Source: Micrococcaceae bacterium Sec5.7 (lineage in GTDB: Bacteria > Actinomycetota > Actinomycetes > Actinomycetales > Micrococcaceae). From it: a DNA stretch of 64,000 bases. Under the pieces are notes generated by a model. It ran no database searches. It saw only the letters and a program-made list of their open reading frames with translations, and was not told the origin of the DNA. The stretch's first letter is position 1; each line of letters starts with the position of its first letter. Position numbers and translations under genes: made by a program. The stretch lies in the NCBI GenBank assembly GCA_039636785.1, contig CP144169.1, positions 124,001 through 188,000 of the forward strand, given 5' to 3'. Of this stretch, positions 1 to 9,002 are shown piece after piece.

Positions 1-476
1 TTGGCATAGCGGAACCGCTGTGCCTTGCAGAGCCGGATGCCGTCGATGATGGAGGCGTGGTTCAGGGCATCGGAGATGATGGCATCTTCCGGGCCGAAAA
101 GGGATTCGAAAACACCGCCGTTGGCGTCGAAGCAGCTGGAGAACAGGATGGTGTCCTCGGTGCCGAGGAACCTGGCGACACGGGCCTCCAGTTCCAGGTG
201 CAGATCCTGGGTGCCGCAGATGAACCGTACGCTGGCCATGCCGAAACCGCGCTCGTCCATGGCGGACTTTGCCGCGGCGATGATCTCCGGGTGATCGGCC
301 AGGCCAAGGTAGTTGTTGGCGCAGAAATTCAGGACGTTGGTGCCGGCCCCGCCGATCTGGCCGGCGTTGATGTGGCTGGACTGCGCAGAGTTGATGCTGC
401 GCTCGGTCTTGAAGAGTCCGGCGGTGCGGATCTCGTCCAGCTCGGCCTGCAGCTGGTCCTTGATTGCGGTGTACAT
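1..476 (-). CDS. kbl: Glycine C-acetyltransferase (2-amino-3-ketobutyrate CoA ligase), 3' end outside window
   Basis: Cytosolic PLP enzyme that cleaves 2-amino-3-oxobutyrate with CoA to glycine and acetyl-CoA, the second step of threonine degradation. About 158 N-terminal codons are present; the rest lies beyond the left edge. The visible part has the family's N-terminal features: an [11 protein letters not shown] segment, [13 protein letters not shown] and [11 protein letters not shown]. The ATG at 476 is preceded by AAGGAG at good spacing. It follows tdh on the same strand with only 8 nt between, so the two form the usual tdh-kbl operon. Identification is firm; the C-terminal half, including the PLP lysine, cannot be seen. 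Confidence 0.93.
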   Translation of the reverse strand, partial: MYTAIKDQLQAELDEIRTAGLFKTERSINSAQSSHINAGQIGGAGTNVLNFCANNYLGLADHPEIIAAAKSAMDERGFGMASVRFICGTQDLHLELEARVARFLGTEDTILFSSCFDANGGVFESLFGPEDAIISDALNHASIIDGIRLCKAQRFRYA

Positions 477-484
477 AGCTCTCC

Positions 485-1531
485 TTAGATTTCTGTCCAG
501 TCGAGGACGACCTTGCCGCCGACGCCGGCGCGGGCGATTTCGAAGCCCTTTTCCCATTCGGTTGCGGGAAGCTTGTCCGTCACCACGGCGGAAATGTTCG
601 CATGCAGTGCCGGGTTGGAGGACAGCATGGCGCTCATGGCGTACCAGGTTTCGAACATTTCCCGGCCGTAAATACCCTTCATGGTCAGCATATGCGTGAC
701 CACCTTGCCCCAGTCGATGTTGATGGACTGGCTCGGCAGGCCAAGCATGGCAATCCTGCCGCCGTGGTTCATGTTCTCGATCATTTCCGGCAGGGCTGTT
801 GGGTGGCCGGACATCTCCATGCCGATATCGAAGCCTTCGCGCATGCCGAGTTCGCGCTGCGCATCCTTGATCCGCATCTTGGAGACGTCGATGGCCAGGT
901 CCACGCCCAGTTGACTGGCCAGTTCCAGCCGGGGCGCCGAAACGTCCGTGATGGCGATCTTGCGTGCACCCGCGTGGCGGGCGACGGCGATTGCCATCAG
1001 TCCGATGGGGCCGGCACCGGTGATCAGCACATCCTCGCCTACCAGCGGAAAGCTCAGGGCTGTGTGGACGGCGTTGCCGAAGGGATCGAAGATGGCGCCG
1101 AGTTCCGGCGTCACGGACGGATCCTGATGGACCCACACGTTGGTCTCGGGAATGACCACGTACTCAGCAAACGCCCCGTCACGCTGGACGCCGACGCTGA
1201 CGGTGTTGATGCACATCTGCTTGCGCCCGGCGCGGCAGTTGCGGCAGATCCCGCAGACGATATGGCCTTCGCCGGAAACGCGGTCGCCCACCCTGACGTC
1301 CATCACGTCCTCGCCGGTCTCCACCACTTCGCCGTAGAACTCGTGGCCGGCAATAAGCGGTGCCGCGATGATGCTCTGCGCCCAGGCGTCCCAGGACTGG
1401 ATGTGCAGGTCCGTGCCGCAGATGCCGGTGGTCATCACACGGATCTTGACGTCGCCGGGGCCGGTTTCGGGCTCGGGGCGGTCAACCAGCTCAAACCCGG
1501 CATGCGCGCCGGCCTTGTACAGAGCCTTCAT
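485..1531 (-). CDS. tdh: L-threonine 3-dehydrogenase
   Basis: Zinc- and NAD-dependent medium-chain dehydrogenase oxidising L-threonine to 2-amino-3-ketobutyrate, the substrate of the adjacent kbl product. 348 residues, a normal family length. Catalytic zinc ligands are visible as C38 (GICGTD) and H63-E64 (AGHEF). The structural zinc lobe has C93, C96, C99 and C107. A GAGPIG nucleotide-binding motif sits near residue 172. The ATG start matches the canonical N-terminus. First gene of the tdh-kbl operon, and divergent from a LysR regulator whose candidate boxes lie in the 147-nt gap. Confidence 0.95.
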   Translation of the reverse strand: MKALYKAGAHAGFELVDRPEPETGPGDVKIRVMTTGICGTDLHIQSWDAWAQSIIAAPLIAGHEFYGEVVETGEDVMDVRVGDRVSGEGHIVCGICRNCRAGRKQMCINTVSVGVQRDGAFAEYVVIPETNVWVHQDPSVTPELGAIFDPFGNAVHTALSFPLVGEDVLITGAGPIGLMAIAVARHAGARKIAITDVSAPRLELASQLGVDLAIDVSKMRIKDAQRELGMREGFDIGMEMSGHPTALPEMIENMNHGGRIAMLGLPSQSINIDWGKVVTHMLTMKGIYGREMFETWYAMSAMLSSNPALHANISAVVTDKLPATEWEKGFEIARAGVGGKVVLDWTEI

Positions 1532-1596
1532 GGGCTTCCTTACTCTTGGAGCCGCGGGCAGCTTGCGCCACCGGGGCTGTGGGATGACTCACTTCA

Positions 1597-1661
1597 TTAG
1601 AGCGACTAAAAAGCATTAGCACAACCGGGAATTTCTCAATCGACGATTTAGGTTTTACTAA
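1597..1661. promoter_or_regulatory. Two candidate LysR-type boxes between tdh and the regulator
   Basis: TTAG-N5-CTAA at 1597-1609 is a 13-bp inverted repeat that also fits the LysR T-N11-A pattern. A second TTAG-N6-CTAA lies at 1648-1661, close to the regulator start at 1679. Two related dyads about 51 bp apart in a divergent promoter are what a LysR autoregulator with an adjacent target usually shows. Binding is inferred. Confidence 0.45.
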
Positions 1662-1678
1662 GGCATAGAATCTGAGAC

Positions 1679-2605
1679 ATGGAAATCCATCAGCTGGAGA
1701 TGCTCCGCGAACTCGGCGCCCTGGGCAGCGTCAAGGCTGTTGCCGAAACGCTGCTGGTCACGCCCTCCGCGGTCTCGCAGCAGCTGGCACTGCTGCAAAA
1801 GAGCGTCGAGGTTCCGCTCACCCGCAAGGAGGGCCGGAACCTCGTGCTGACCGAAGCCGGACAGGTGCTCGCTGACGCGGGTGCCGCCGTCGTCAGTGCC
1901 ATGGCTGATGCCAGAATGGCGATCGGCGCCTATCACGGCTCCCCCGTGGGTCCGGTAACAGTCAGCGGGTTCCACAGTGCCGGCCAGGCACTCTTTGCGC
2001 CGCTGGCGCGGCTCCTGGATGCGCCGGGCAAGCCGAAGGTCCTGCTGTCCGACGAAGATGTGGCACAGCAGGACTTTCCGGCACTCACGGCCCGCTATGA
2101 TCTGGTCCTGGCGCACCGGATGGACCACAGCCCCCGGTGGCCGGCGGAACGCGTGGCAGTGATCCCGCTGGCACATGAGCCGCTGGATGTGGCGCTGCCT
2201 GCCGGGCACCGGCTGGCAGGCCAGCAGGCGCTGACGGCGGACGACGTCGTCGGCGAACCATGGGTGACCAGCCACACCGGATACTCCCCCGCTGACGTGT
2301 TGTCCGCCGTCGCCGCCGTTTCCAGCAGGGAACTGAACATTGTCCACCGGATCAATGACTACTCGACAGTGGCGGCGCTCGTGGCCGCCGGCGGTGTGAT
2401 CGGGCTGCTGCCGAGGCACACAGCGCGGCCGGTGCTGAACCCCGGCATTGTGCTGCGGCCGCTGCAGGGCATCAGTACGCGCAGGCGGATCGACATTCTG
2501 GCGCGGCCGGAGAACCTTAAACGGACCTCGGTCATGATGGTCTGCGATGCGCTGCAGACCATCATGACCGGGCTTGTATCGGGTGATCGAGCCCGTCCCC
2601 GGTGA
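1679..2605 (+). CDS. LysR-family transcriptional regulator
   Basis: 308-residue regulator. The N-terminal winged HTH (about residues 1-60) contains SVKAVAETLLVTPSAVSQQL, followed by a periplasmic-binding-like effector domain (about 90-290). It is divergent from tdh-kbl, so control of threonine breakdown is the simplest guess. The ligand is not evident. The last seven residues (GDRARPR) are encoded by the first copies of an intergenic repeat, and the stop codon itself lies within a repeat unit, so the C-terminal tail is probably not conserved. The ATG at 1679 has only a weak ribosome-binding site but gives the standard LysR N-terminus. Confidence 0.88.
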   Translation: MEIHQLEMLRELGALGSVKAVAETLLVTPSAVSQQLALLQKSVEVPLTRKEGRNLVLTEAGQVLADAGAAVVSAMADARMAIGAYHGSPVGPVTVSGFHSAGQALFAPLARLLDAPGKPKVLLSDEDVAQQDFPALTARYDLVLAHRMDHSPRWPAERVAVIPLAHEPLDVALPAGHRLAGQQALTADDVVGEPWVTSHTGYSPADVLSAVAAVSSRELNIVHRINDYSTVAALVAAGGVIGLLPRHTARPVLNPGIVLRPLQGISTRRRIDILARPENLKRTSVMMVCDALQTIMTGLVSGDRARPR

Positions 2606-2671
2606 TCGAGCCTGCCGCCGGTGATCGAGCCTGCCGAGATCCCGGCGGGGGTCGGCAGGCTCAACCACCGG
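2582..2671. repeat. GGTGATCGAGCC repeat cluster with terminator-like dyad
   Basis: Three direct copies of GGTGATCGAGCC begin at 2582, 2601 and 2620. The last two extend to GGTGATCGAGCCTGCCG. An inverted copy at 2652-2671 pairs with 2618-2637 (18 of 20 positions) around a 14-nt loop. The unit resembles the GGTTGAGCCTGTCGA-type intergenic repeat that I associate with Arthrobacter-like genomes. It sits between convergent genes, so it could terminate transcription from both sides. Confidence 0.7.
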
Positions 2672-2678
2672 ACTCCGT

Positions 2679-3875
2679 TCAGACCGCCTGTTCACTCCGG
2701 GCCGGCTGACCCGCGTTGAAGTACTCCTCCAGCTCCGCCGGCAACGCGGGAACTTCGCGGGCAGAACCGTCTCCGCGGAGGGACTGGGTGGCCAGCACAC
2801 CCGCGGCCACCGACTGGCGGGCTGCGATGGGGCTGGTCTGGGTCTGTCCGCCATGTGAGGCGAACTCCAGGAACTCTGCGATCAGGAGTGGATCGGCGCC
2901 GCCGTGGCCGCCTTCGCCGTCGAGAATCTCGATCACCTGGTCCGGCTCCGCGAAACCGGTGGCTGTCCGGGACGTCCAGACGTTGATCTTGTCGCCCGGG
3001 CCGTCGCCGAAGTTTTCGATCCGGCCTTTGGTGCCGATCACCGTGTAGTTCCGCCAGTAGTCGGGTGTGAAGTGGCACTGCTGGTAGGACGCCAACACGC
3101 CGTTGTCCAGCACCATCTGCATCATGGAGATGTCCTCCACGTCGATCACCGGGCTGAGCTCGGTCTGTTCCGTGGGAGGCCAGTTCTCCAGCGAGAACCA
3201 GTCACCCATGCGCCGGCCGGTGTTGTCCCGGCGGTCCTTGACGTCGCCGTAGACGGCAAGATCCCCGACGGCGGACACCCGCCTGGTGTAACCGTTCGCC
3301 AGCCAGTGGATGACGTCGATGTCGTGGGCACCCTTCTGGAGCAGGAGCGACGTGACATTTTTGCGCTCGGAATGCCAGTCCTTGAAGTAATAGTCGCCGC
3401 CGTTGCCTACAAAGTGCCGGCACCAGACTGCTTTGACATCTCCGATCACGCCGTCTTCAATCAGCTCGCGCATCTGCACCACCACCGGCATATGGCGCAT
3501 GTTGTGCCCCACGTACAGCCGTGTTCCGGTTTCATAGGCGGTCTGCAGGATCAGGTCCGCAGCCTCCAGTGTGACGTCAAGCGGTTTTTCGCAGAACGTG
3601 GCAATACCGGCCTTGAGTGTGTCCACGGCCACCAGGGCGTGCTTGTTGTCCGGTGTCAGGACCATGACCGCATCGATGCCGCTGGTGAGCAGATCGTTGA
3701 GATCAGCCGTGACCCTGGCCGTGGGGATCTTTTCCGCGGCATCCGCCCGGCCGCGTTCGCTGGTATCGCACACAATAGTCACCGCAGAACCATGGCCCGG
3801 CTTGTGGACGTGCTTCCACAGACTTGCCCGCAGGCCGAATCCGACCAGGCCGACCTTCATGTCAACAGTTCCCAT
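2679..3875 (-). CDS. Gfo/Idh/MocA-family oxidoreductase
   Basis: 398-residue NAD(P)-dependent sugar or cyclitol dehydrogenase-like protein. Residues 6-20 (MKVGLVGFGLRASLW) form the Rossmann start, and FCEKPLDVT near residue 95 is the EKP motif holding the catalytic lysine. The C-terminal two-thirds is the mixed alpha/beta substrate domain. AGGAGG lies 12 nt before the ATG at 3875, supporting this start over the internal Met6. It is the last gene of the leftward carbohydrate-uptake group, so it probably oxidises the imported sugar or a derivative. The substrate is not predictable from sequence. Confidence 0.85.
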   Translation of the reverse strand: MGTVDMKVGLVGFGLRASLWKHVHKPGHGSAVTIVCDTSERGRADAAEKIPTARVTADLNDLLTSGIDAVMVLTPDNKHALVAVDTLKAGIATFCEKPLDVTLEAADLILQTAYETGTRLYVGHNMRHMPVVVQMRELIEDGVIGDVKAVWCRHFVGNGGDYYFKDWHSERKNVTSLLLQKGAHDIDVIHWLANGYTRRVSAVGDLAVYGDVKDRRDNTGRRMGDWFSLENWPPTEQTELSPVIDVEDISMMQMVLDNGVLASYQQCHFTPDYWRNYTVIGTKGRIENFGDGPGDKINVWTSRTATGFAEPDQVIEILDGEGGHGGADPLLIAEFLEFASHGGQTQTSPIAARQSVAAGVLATQSLRGDGSAREVPALPAELEEYFNAGQPARSEQAV

Positions 3876-3969
3876 TACTAAACGATTCCTCCTGCTTGGT
3901 TGCAGCCCCTCGGGGCCAACATGCGTCCCCGGATGCGCCTGGATTCCCAGGAACGCCGGCGCATGAAAC

Positions 3970-4998
3970 TTATTGAATTTCGGGGTGTTTCGGTTTCAGC
4001 GGAGCCGATTCGCGGACGAACAGCTCCCACGGGAAGTCCAGGACGCCGGGATTCTCATCGGCTCCCAGCGCGCGGTCCATCAGCCGCCGTGCCAGGCTGT
4101 CAAAGAAGTCAACCGGGCCCACGGTACTCAGGGAGGGTGTCATCCGTTCCCCTTCCACCGTGTTGCCCACACCGATGATGTCGATGTCCGTGCCAACAGC
4201 CAGACCCATGCGGTGCGCCGCATTGATGGCGCTGACGGCCGCATAGTCGGTGGTGGCATAGATGGCCGTTGGCCGATCATCCAGCGACAGCAACCTGATG
4301 GTGGTTGCATAGGCGCCGGCGGATGTTCCGTCAAAAGTCCCCACGTAGTCGTCCCGGAGAGGCAGCCCGGCCGTTCTGTGAGCGTCCAGGTATGCCTTGA
4401 ACCGCGGACCCTGCAGGGCACTCGTGGCCGTTAGGCACGCTATTTTCCTGTGGCTGGCCAAGAGGTGTCCCATGGCAAGTTCACAGCCGGGTCCCGCAAC
4501 GGACCGGATGACGTCAAAGCCCTCAGGCTCCATTGACTCGTGGAACACCAGCAGCTTGGTCCCCCGGCCCGCCAATTTAACGAGTGCCTGTTCGTCGTCC
4601 CCCTGGACAGCATCCACAAAGACTGCATCGGCACTGTGGCTCTGGAGGACCTTGGCCCAGTCGGCGTCGGCAAGAATCATGGGCGTGATGCCCAAGGGAG
4701 CCGCCGCCCGCTGGACAGCTTCAATCACGGCAAGAGCCCACGGGTCCGAAAGCATGGTCAGGGACAGGATCACGGTGTTGGTGCGCCCGGTCCGCATGGC
4801 GCGGGCGGCCTGGTTGGGCTTGTACCCCAACCGGTCCGCAGCGGTTCTGACCCGGCTGACAGTGGCGTCCGAGACGCCCGGACCGGATTCACCGCGCCGG
4901 CCGGACAGCACATAGGAAACAGTTGCTGTGGACACCCCGGCTTCCGCGGCGACCATCCTGATGGTCGGACGAAGTGCCGTGCGATTTGTCACCGTCAT
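3970..4998 (-). CDS. LacI-family transcriptional regulator
   Basis: 342-residue regulator. The HTH (TIRMVAAEAGVSTATVSYVL) and hinge (NQAARAMRTGRT) are followed by a periplasmic-binding-protein-like effector domain. I chose the ATG at 4998 because GGGGG stands 5-9 nt before it; in-frame codons extend upstream but encode low-complexity sequence that runs through a hairpin. Next to the ABC transporter and the Gfo/Idh gene, it is the likely local repressor. A LacI-type dyad is present at the head of the operon (8936-8949). A strong hairpin between this gene and the binding-protein gene suggests reduced read-through or separate expression. Confidence 0.9.
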   Translation of the reverse strand: MTVTNRTALRPTIRMVAAEAGVSTATVSYVLSGRRGESGPGVSDATVSRVRTAADRLGYKPNQAARAMRTGRTNTVILSLTMLSDPWALAVIEAVQRAAAPLGITPMILADADWAKVLQSHSADAVFVDAVQGDDEQALVKLAGRGTKLLVFHESMEPEGFDVIRSVAGPGCELAMGHLLASHRKIACLTATSALQGPRFKAYLDAHRTAGLPLRDDYVGTFDGTSAGAYATTIRLLSLDDRPTAIYATTDYAAVSAINAAHRMGLAVGTDIDIIGVGNTVEGERMTPSLSTVGPVDFFDSLARRLMDRALGADENPGVLDFPWELFVRESAPLKPKHPEIQ

Positions 4999-5060
4999 CA
5001 ATCCCCCTTGTGGACCCGGCAGCAGTCCTTCGACCGGGGCCGGCTGGCTGCTGGATGTCG

Positions 5061-5097
5061 GGTTGTGCGGCGGTGCCACTGGCCCCGCCGCACAACC
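5061..5097 (-). terminator. Hairpin after the solute-binding protein gene
   Basis: A perfect 13-bp stem (5061-5073 with 5085-5097) around an 11-nt loop lies just past the binding-protein stop (5104) and upstream of lacI. There is no clear U tract. Such hairpins often separate an abundant binding-protein mRNA from downstream genes. Structure seen; function inferred. Confidence 0.6.
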
Positions 5098-5103
5098 GTC
5101 ATT

Positions 5104-6768
5104 CTATGAGTTGAAGACCGGCACGCCCGCGGGCAATGCGGCCTGGTATTCTTCACGCATCTTATTGCCGCCCTCGGACTGCCAGCGCTTGACTGCGTCC
5201 TTGAGGGCGTCGATCTTCTCGCGGCCGGTAATGATGTCAACCACCTTGTCGCGAAGCTGCTTGGTGAGCTTTGCACCCACCTTCGCGTTGGTGTCCGAGT
5301 AGCTGCCGTTGGTCGGGTTGCGCCAGGCAAGCTCGAGCAGCTTCTTCTCCTGCTCGTTGACGTACTTCGTGTCGTCGTCGAAGCCCGGGTTGAAGACGAC
5401 GTTCTCCGGACTGGACATGATGTTCAGCGCCGATGCGAGGCCTGGGACGTTGGTGGACCCGGACTCGCTGAGCACGGGGTTGCCTTCGCCGTTCAGGGTG
5501 TAGTCCTGGCCCGCTTCGCCGTAGTTCTTCTGCATGTACTCCGCGGTGCCGAACGGTGCCGAAAGGTAGTTGATCAGTGCGAGAAGTTCGCGGATCTTGC
5601 CTTCTTCGGCTTTCTTGAACGGTGTGAAGCCGACGGTGCCGTAGCCCATGTCATAGGTGGGCTTGATCTTGCCGTCAGCGCTGAACGGAACCAGGACATC
5701 GAACCGGGTGGACTTGTTGAGGGCCCGGTAGCCCCTGATGTCGTGCGGACCCACAATGACCTGAGCAGCAACACTTCCGTTGGCCACCCGCGTTTTGATG
5801 TCAGATGCCTTGCTGTCCGGGTAGAACACCCCGGCCGCAAACATCTTCGCGGTGAACTCGATGCCGGCAGCATACTGGTCCGTCTCGAAGAGGTGGGTCA
5901 GGGTGCGGTCCTTGTTGACGGCCCAGCTGTTGGGGGCGCCAAACCACTCGGTCACCATGTGCAGCATGTTGGTGTAGGCGGGTTCCAGCGCATATTTCTG
6001 CTCGCCCGGGCGTGTCAGTTCCTTGGCTTTTTCCAGGAATTCGTCGGCATTGGCTGCGTTGAAGCCGCCTACTGCGTCCCAAATATCGCTTCGGCCGGTC
6101 ATTACCTGACCGAACGGGGTGCTGGGGATGGGAGCTCCCCAGATCTTGCCGTTGACGACGGCGGTCTTCCAGGAATCCGGCTTCAGCGCGGCCAGGTTGG
6201 GATACTCCAGCACGGCATCGCCCGAAAGGTACTTGGTCAGGTCCTGGAACTTGGCCTCAAGCATGGGACCGATGTTCGGGATCCCCTGGTTCGGCGGAAC
6301 CCACATCATGTCGGGGAGATCGTTGCTGGCAAGGACGGTGGCAAACTTTGCCGGGTAGCCGTCTCCGATGTCCTCGGCAATCTGCAGCTCCAGCTCGCCG
6401 CCGAGCTTGGCATTGAGTCGCTGCCAGAAGTGGTTGTCCTTCATGGCCGGGCTCATCGTGTCAAAAGTCTCGGTGAGGCCGGTGACCTTGCCCTTGAGCG
6501 GCGCAGCCTTGACGGACTGCATGGCCTCGGGGAGCTTGAAGAATGCTGCCTGCAGACCCTTTTCATTGCCGGGAATGTCGGCGGTGAAGCCGGTGAATTC
6601 CTTGTACGTGGGGAGCTTCACGGCAGATGAGGCAGCGGCGCCTCCGCTGCCTGAGCCACCTCCGCCGGTGCCACAGGCGGCCAGGCCGGCAGTGGTGACG
6701 GCCAGGCCTGCAAGGCCAAGGAAGCCGCGTCGGCTGAATCCAGTCTGTCCGGAGGTAGTACTCGTCAT
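5104..6768 (-). CDS. Extracellular solute-binding lipoprotein of a carbohydrate ABC transporter (LplA-like)
   Basis: 554 residues, in the long LplA/YtcQ-like class of family 1 binding proteins. The N-terminus has a twin-arginine pattern (SRRGFLGLAG, R13-R14) followed by a lipobox LAAC with Cys32, then a Gly/Ser-rich linker. This suggests Tat export and lipid anchoring outside the membrane. It should deliver an oligosaccharide to the two permeases encoded just upstream. No ATPase gene is nearby, as is common when a shared MsmK-like ATPase serves several transporters. The substrate is unknown; LplA-like systems often handle complex plant or mucin glycans. Confidence 0.9.
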   Translation of the reverse strand: MTSTTSGQTGFSRRGFLGLAGLAVTTAGLAACGTGGGGSGSGGAAASSAVKLPTYKEFTGFTADIPGNEKGLQAAFFKLPEAMQSVKAAPLKGKVTGLTETFDTMSPAMKDNHFWQRLNAKLGGELELQIAEDIGDGYPAKFATVLASNDLPDMMWVPPNQGIPNIGPMLEAKFQDLTKYLSGDAVLEYPNLAALKPDSWKTAVVNGKIWGAPIPSTPFGQVMTGRSDIWDAVGGFNAANADEFLEKAKELTRPGEQKYALEPAYTNMLHMVTEWFGAPNSWAVNKDRTLTHLFETDQYAAGIEFTAKMFAAGVFYPDSKASDIKTRVANGSVAAQVIVGPHDIRGYRALNKSTRFDVLVPFSADGKIKPTYDMGYGTVGFTPFKKAEEGKIRELLALINYLSAPFGTAEYMQKNYGEAGQDYTLNGEGNPVLSESGSTNVPGLASALNIMSSPENVVFNPGFDDDTKYVNEQEKKLLELAWRNPTNGSYSDTNAKVGAKLTKQLRDKVVDIITGREKIDALKDAVKRWQSEGGNKMREEYQAALPAGVPVFNS

Positions 6769-6830
6769 GGCGTGGACCTTTCTAGTTTTTCTTGGGGAGT
6801 TTGGTAGTGAGGTGCGATGGGTTCAGGGTT

Positions 6831-6840
6831 GGGGGGGGGG
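6831..6840. repeat. Ten-base G/C homopolymer in the transporter operon
   Basis: A run of ten G on the + strand (ten C in the mRNA sense) directly follows the TAG stop of the MalG-like permease, 62 nt before the binding-protein start. It is intergenic, so slippage would alter spacing rather than reading frame. Confidence 0.9.
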
Positions 6841-7764
6841 CTAGCCCTTGACTGCGCCGGTGATAACGCCCTTTGCAAAGTGCTTCTGCAGGAACGGGTA
6901 CACCATGAGGATGGGGACCAGTGCCACAACAACCACTGCCATCTGGATGGACTGTGGCGGCGGTGTGGTGGTTATTCCCAGCTGGTCGGCCGCACCGCTG
7001 CCCTGGACAACAAAGTTGCGCAGGAGCAGCTGGATGGGCCATTTGCTGTGGTCGTTGATGTACAGGAGGGCGTTGAAGAATGAGTTCCAGAAGCCCACGG
7101 CATAGAACAGGCCCACCACGGCAACCACGGCCTTGGAAAGCGGAAGCACGATCTTCCACAGGATCTGCCAGTCGCTGGCTCCGTCAATCCGGGCGCTTTC
7201 GATCAGTTCGCCCGGAATGTTCATGAAGAAGGAGCGCATCACCACAAAGTTGAAGGCCCCGAAGGCGCCGGGCAGGATCAGTGACCACAGCGAGTCCAGC
7301 AGGTTGAGCTCACGGATCATGAGGAAGGAAGGGATGAGTCCGGGGGCGAACAACAGGGTGAACAGGATGGCCAGGATGACAGGCCGGCCGAACAGGACCG
7401 AGCGGCTGGTGGCGTAGGCCATGGTGATGGTCACGAACAGCGCCAGCAGCGTGCCGACCGCTGTGATGAAGAGGCTCACTCCGAGCGACTGCAGGACCAT
7501 GGGGCCACGGAAGATGGTCTGGTAGGCCTCGAGCGTTGGCCGCTCCGGCCACATCACGAAGCCGCCTGCGGCCACGAGCTGCTCGTTGTCGGCGAGCGAG
7601 GTGGACACCACCAGCAGCATGGGAGCCAGGATGGAGATGCTGAAGAGCACCAGAACCAGCGCTTTTATGCTCTGGTAGAGCGGTGAGGGTTTCTCTTTCC
7701 AGACGGGCCGTTTGGAATCGTAGCTCAGCCCGGAAGCTTTCTTGGTAAACAGTGTTGTTGCCAT
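6841..7764 (-). CDS. Carbohydrate ABC transporter permease (MalG/LplC type)
   Basis: 307-residue inner-membrane permease with six predicted hydrophobic segments. The EAA loop is visible as ELIESARIDGASDWQILWKIVLP, which contacts the ATPase. The ATG at 7764 is preceded by AAAGGAG at good spacing; in-frame sequence further upstream overlaps the other permease gene and lacks permease character. It is the second gene of the uptake operon, 31 nt after the MalF-like permease. The closest recognisable class is LplC/YtcP, which pairs with LplB/YteP permeases and long LplA-like binding proteins, exactly as here. Confidence 0.9.
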   Translation of the reverse strand: MATTLFTKKASGLSYDSKRPVWKEKPSPLYQSIKALVLVLFSISILAPMLLVVSTSLADNEQLVAAGGFVMWPERPTLEAYQTIFRGPMVLQSLGVSLFITAVGTLLALFVTITMAYATSRSVLFGRPVILAILFTLLFAPGLIPSFLMIRELNLLDSLWSLILPGAFGAFNFVVMRSFFMNIPGELIESARIDGASDWQILWKIVLPLSKAVVAVVGLFYAVGFWNSFFNALLYINDHSKWPIQLLLRNFVVQGSGAADQLGITTTPPPQSIQMAVVVVALVPILMVYPFLQKHFAKGVITGAVKG

Positions 7765-7795
7765 GTGGGTCTCCTTTTGCGGCGGCCGGATCCGG

Positions 7796-8863
7796 CTAGC
7801 CGACCTTCTTCGCAAAAATTCCGTCTTCACCGAACTTGTGGGCCAGTTTGTTGGCTCCCCAGATAAGCAACAGGCTGACCACGCCCTTGGCCAGGCCGGC
7901 CGCTGCACCTGAGCTCCAGCCGCCCCCGACAACGCCGGTGTAGTACGTGAATGTGTCAAGGACTTCGGCTGCACCTGCCCCCACGGCATCGCGCTGGAGG
8001 ATGAACTGTTCAAAGCCAACGGAAAGGATGTCACCGATCCGCAGGATCAGCAGCAGGACGATCACGGGGCGCAGTCCGGGCAGCGTGATGTGCCAGACCC
8101 TGCGCCAGCGGCCGGCGCCGTCGGCTGCGGCAGCCTCGTAGAGCGAAGCGTCAATGCTGGCAATGGCTGCCAGGAAGATGATCATGGCCCAGCCGGCGTC
8201 CTTCCAGATCATCTGGACAACCACCAGCACAGGGAAGGTGTCCGGATTGGTCATGAATGGGATGGCGTCCACGCCGAGGTGGCGCAGCGAGTTGTTGATG
8301 AACCCTGCCCCGCCGAGCATCTGCTGGAAGAACGCGATGACCAGCACCCAGGACAGGAAGTGCGGCAGGTAGGCAATGCTCTGGAAGACCTTGCGGATGC
8401 GCGGACTCGTCAGTGAATCCACAATGAGGGCCAGGATCAGCGGCACCGGGAAGAGGAACACCAGCTGCCAGGCAGCCAGGTAGAGCGTGTTCCAGAACGC
8501 CTGGACGAAGTCCGGGTTGATAAACAGATCCGAGAAGTTCTGCCAGCCCACCCAGAGGCTGTCCCCGATGCCCAGGTACGGCTGGTAGTCCTGGAACGCG
8601 ATGACATTCCCGATGATGGGGATGTAGAAGAACAGCAGCAGGAACAGGATGCCAGGCACCATCATCAGCAGCATCTGCTTGTCGCTGCGCAGGCGGCTCT
8701 TGAAACTCTTCTTCTTCTGAAGTGGGTGTACCGGCGATGCCGTCTGCGGCCCTGACTTCCGTGACCGGCGGGCCTTCGGGGATGGCGTGGTGCCGGTTCC
8801 GGCCGAAGCCTGGACGCGGTCCGGCGCCGGGAGCGCCGGCACCTCCTCCGTCGTCGAGTTCAT
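7796..8863 (-). CDS. Carbohydrate ABC transporter permease (MalF/LplB type)
   Basis: 355-residue permease with a basic, Pro/Ser-rich cytoplasmic N-terminus (about 60 residues) followed by six membrane segments starting at MLLMMVPGILFLLLFFYIP. The EAA loop is SLYEAAAADGAGRWRRVWHITLP. The ATG at 8863, preceded by GAGGAG, is preferred over an upstream in-frame start at 8917 that lacks such a site. It is the first gene of the operon, with a LacI-type operator upstream, and forms the translocation channel with the MalG-like partner. Confidence 0.9.
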   Translation of the reverse strand: MNSTTEEVPALPAPDRVQASAGTGTTPSPKARRSRKSGPQTASPVHPLQKKKSFKSRLRSDKQMLLMMVPGILFLLLFFYIPIIGNVIAFQDYQPYLGIGDSLWVGWQNFSDLFINPDFVQAFWNTLYLAAWQLVFLFPVPLILALIVDSLTSPRIRKVFQSIAYLPHFLSWVLVIAFFQQMLGGAGFINNSLRHLGVDAIPFMTNPDTFPVLVVVQMIWKDAGWAMIIFLAAIASIDASLYEAAAADGAGRWRRVWHITLPGLRPVIVLLLILRIGDILSVGFEQFILQRDAVGAGAAEVLDTFTYYTGVVGGGWSSGAAAGLAKGVVSLLLIWGANKLAHKFGEDGIFAKKVG

Positions 8864-8935
8864 GCTCTCTCCTCGTTTGATGCGGCCACAGTCCAAAGCA
8901 CTGGTCTTTTGGGCCATGTGATGTAAACCACGTTC

Positions 8936-8949
8936 GTTAACCGTTTAAC
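8936..8949. promoter_or_regulatory. Candidate LacI-family operator
   Basis: GTTAACCGTTTAAC is a 14-bp dyad, 12 of 14 positions symmetric, with the central CG typical of LacI/GalR operators. It lies 73 nt upstream of the first permease gene, in the only promoter-sized gap of this operon. The lacI gene downstream in the same cluster is the obvious candidate ligand. Confidence 0.6.
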
Positions 8950-9002
8950 AAAGCGTAAGTGATGGGGGTCTCATTTGCAAGAACATGATTGGAAGCCGAC
9001 GT

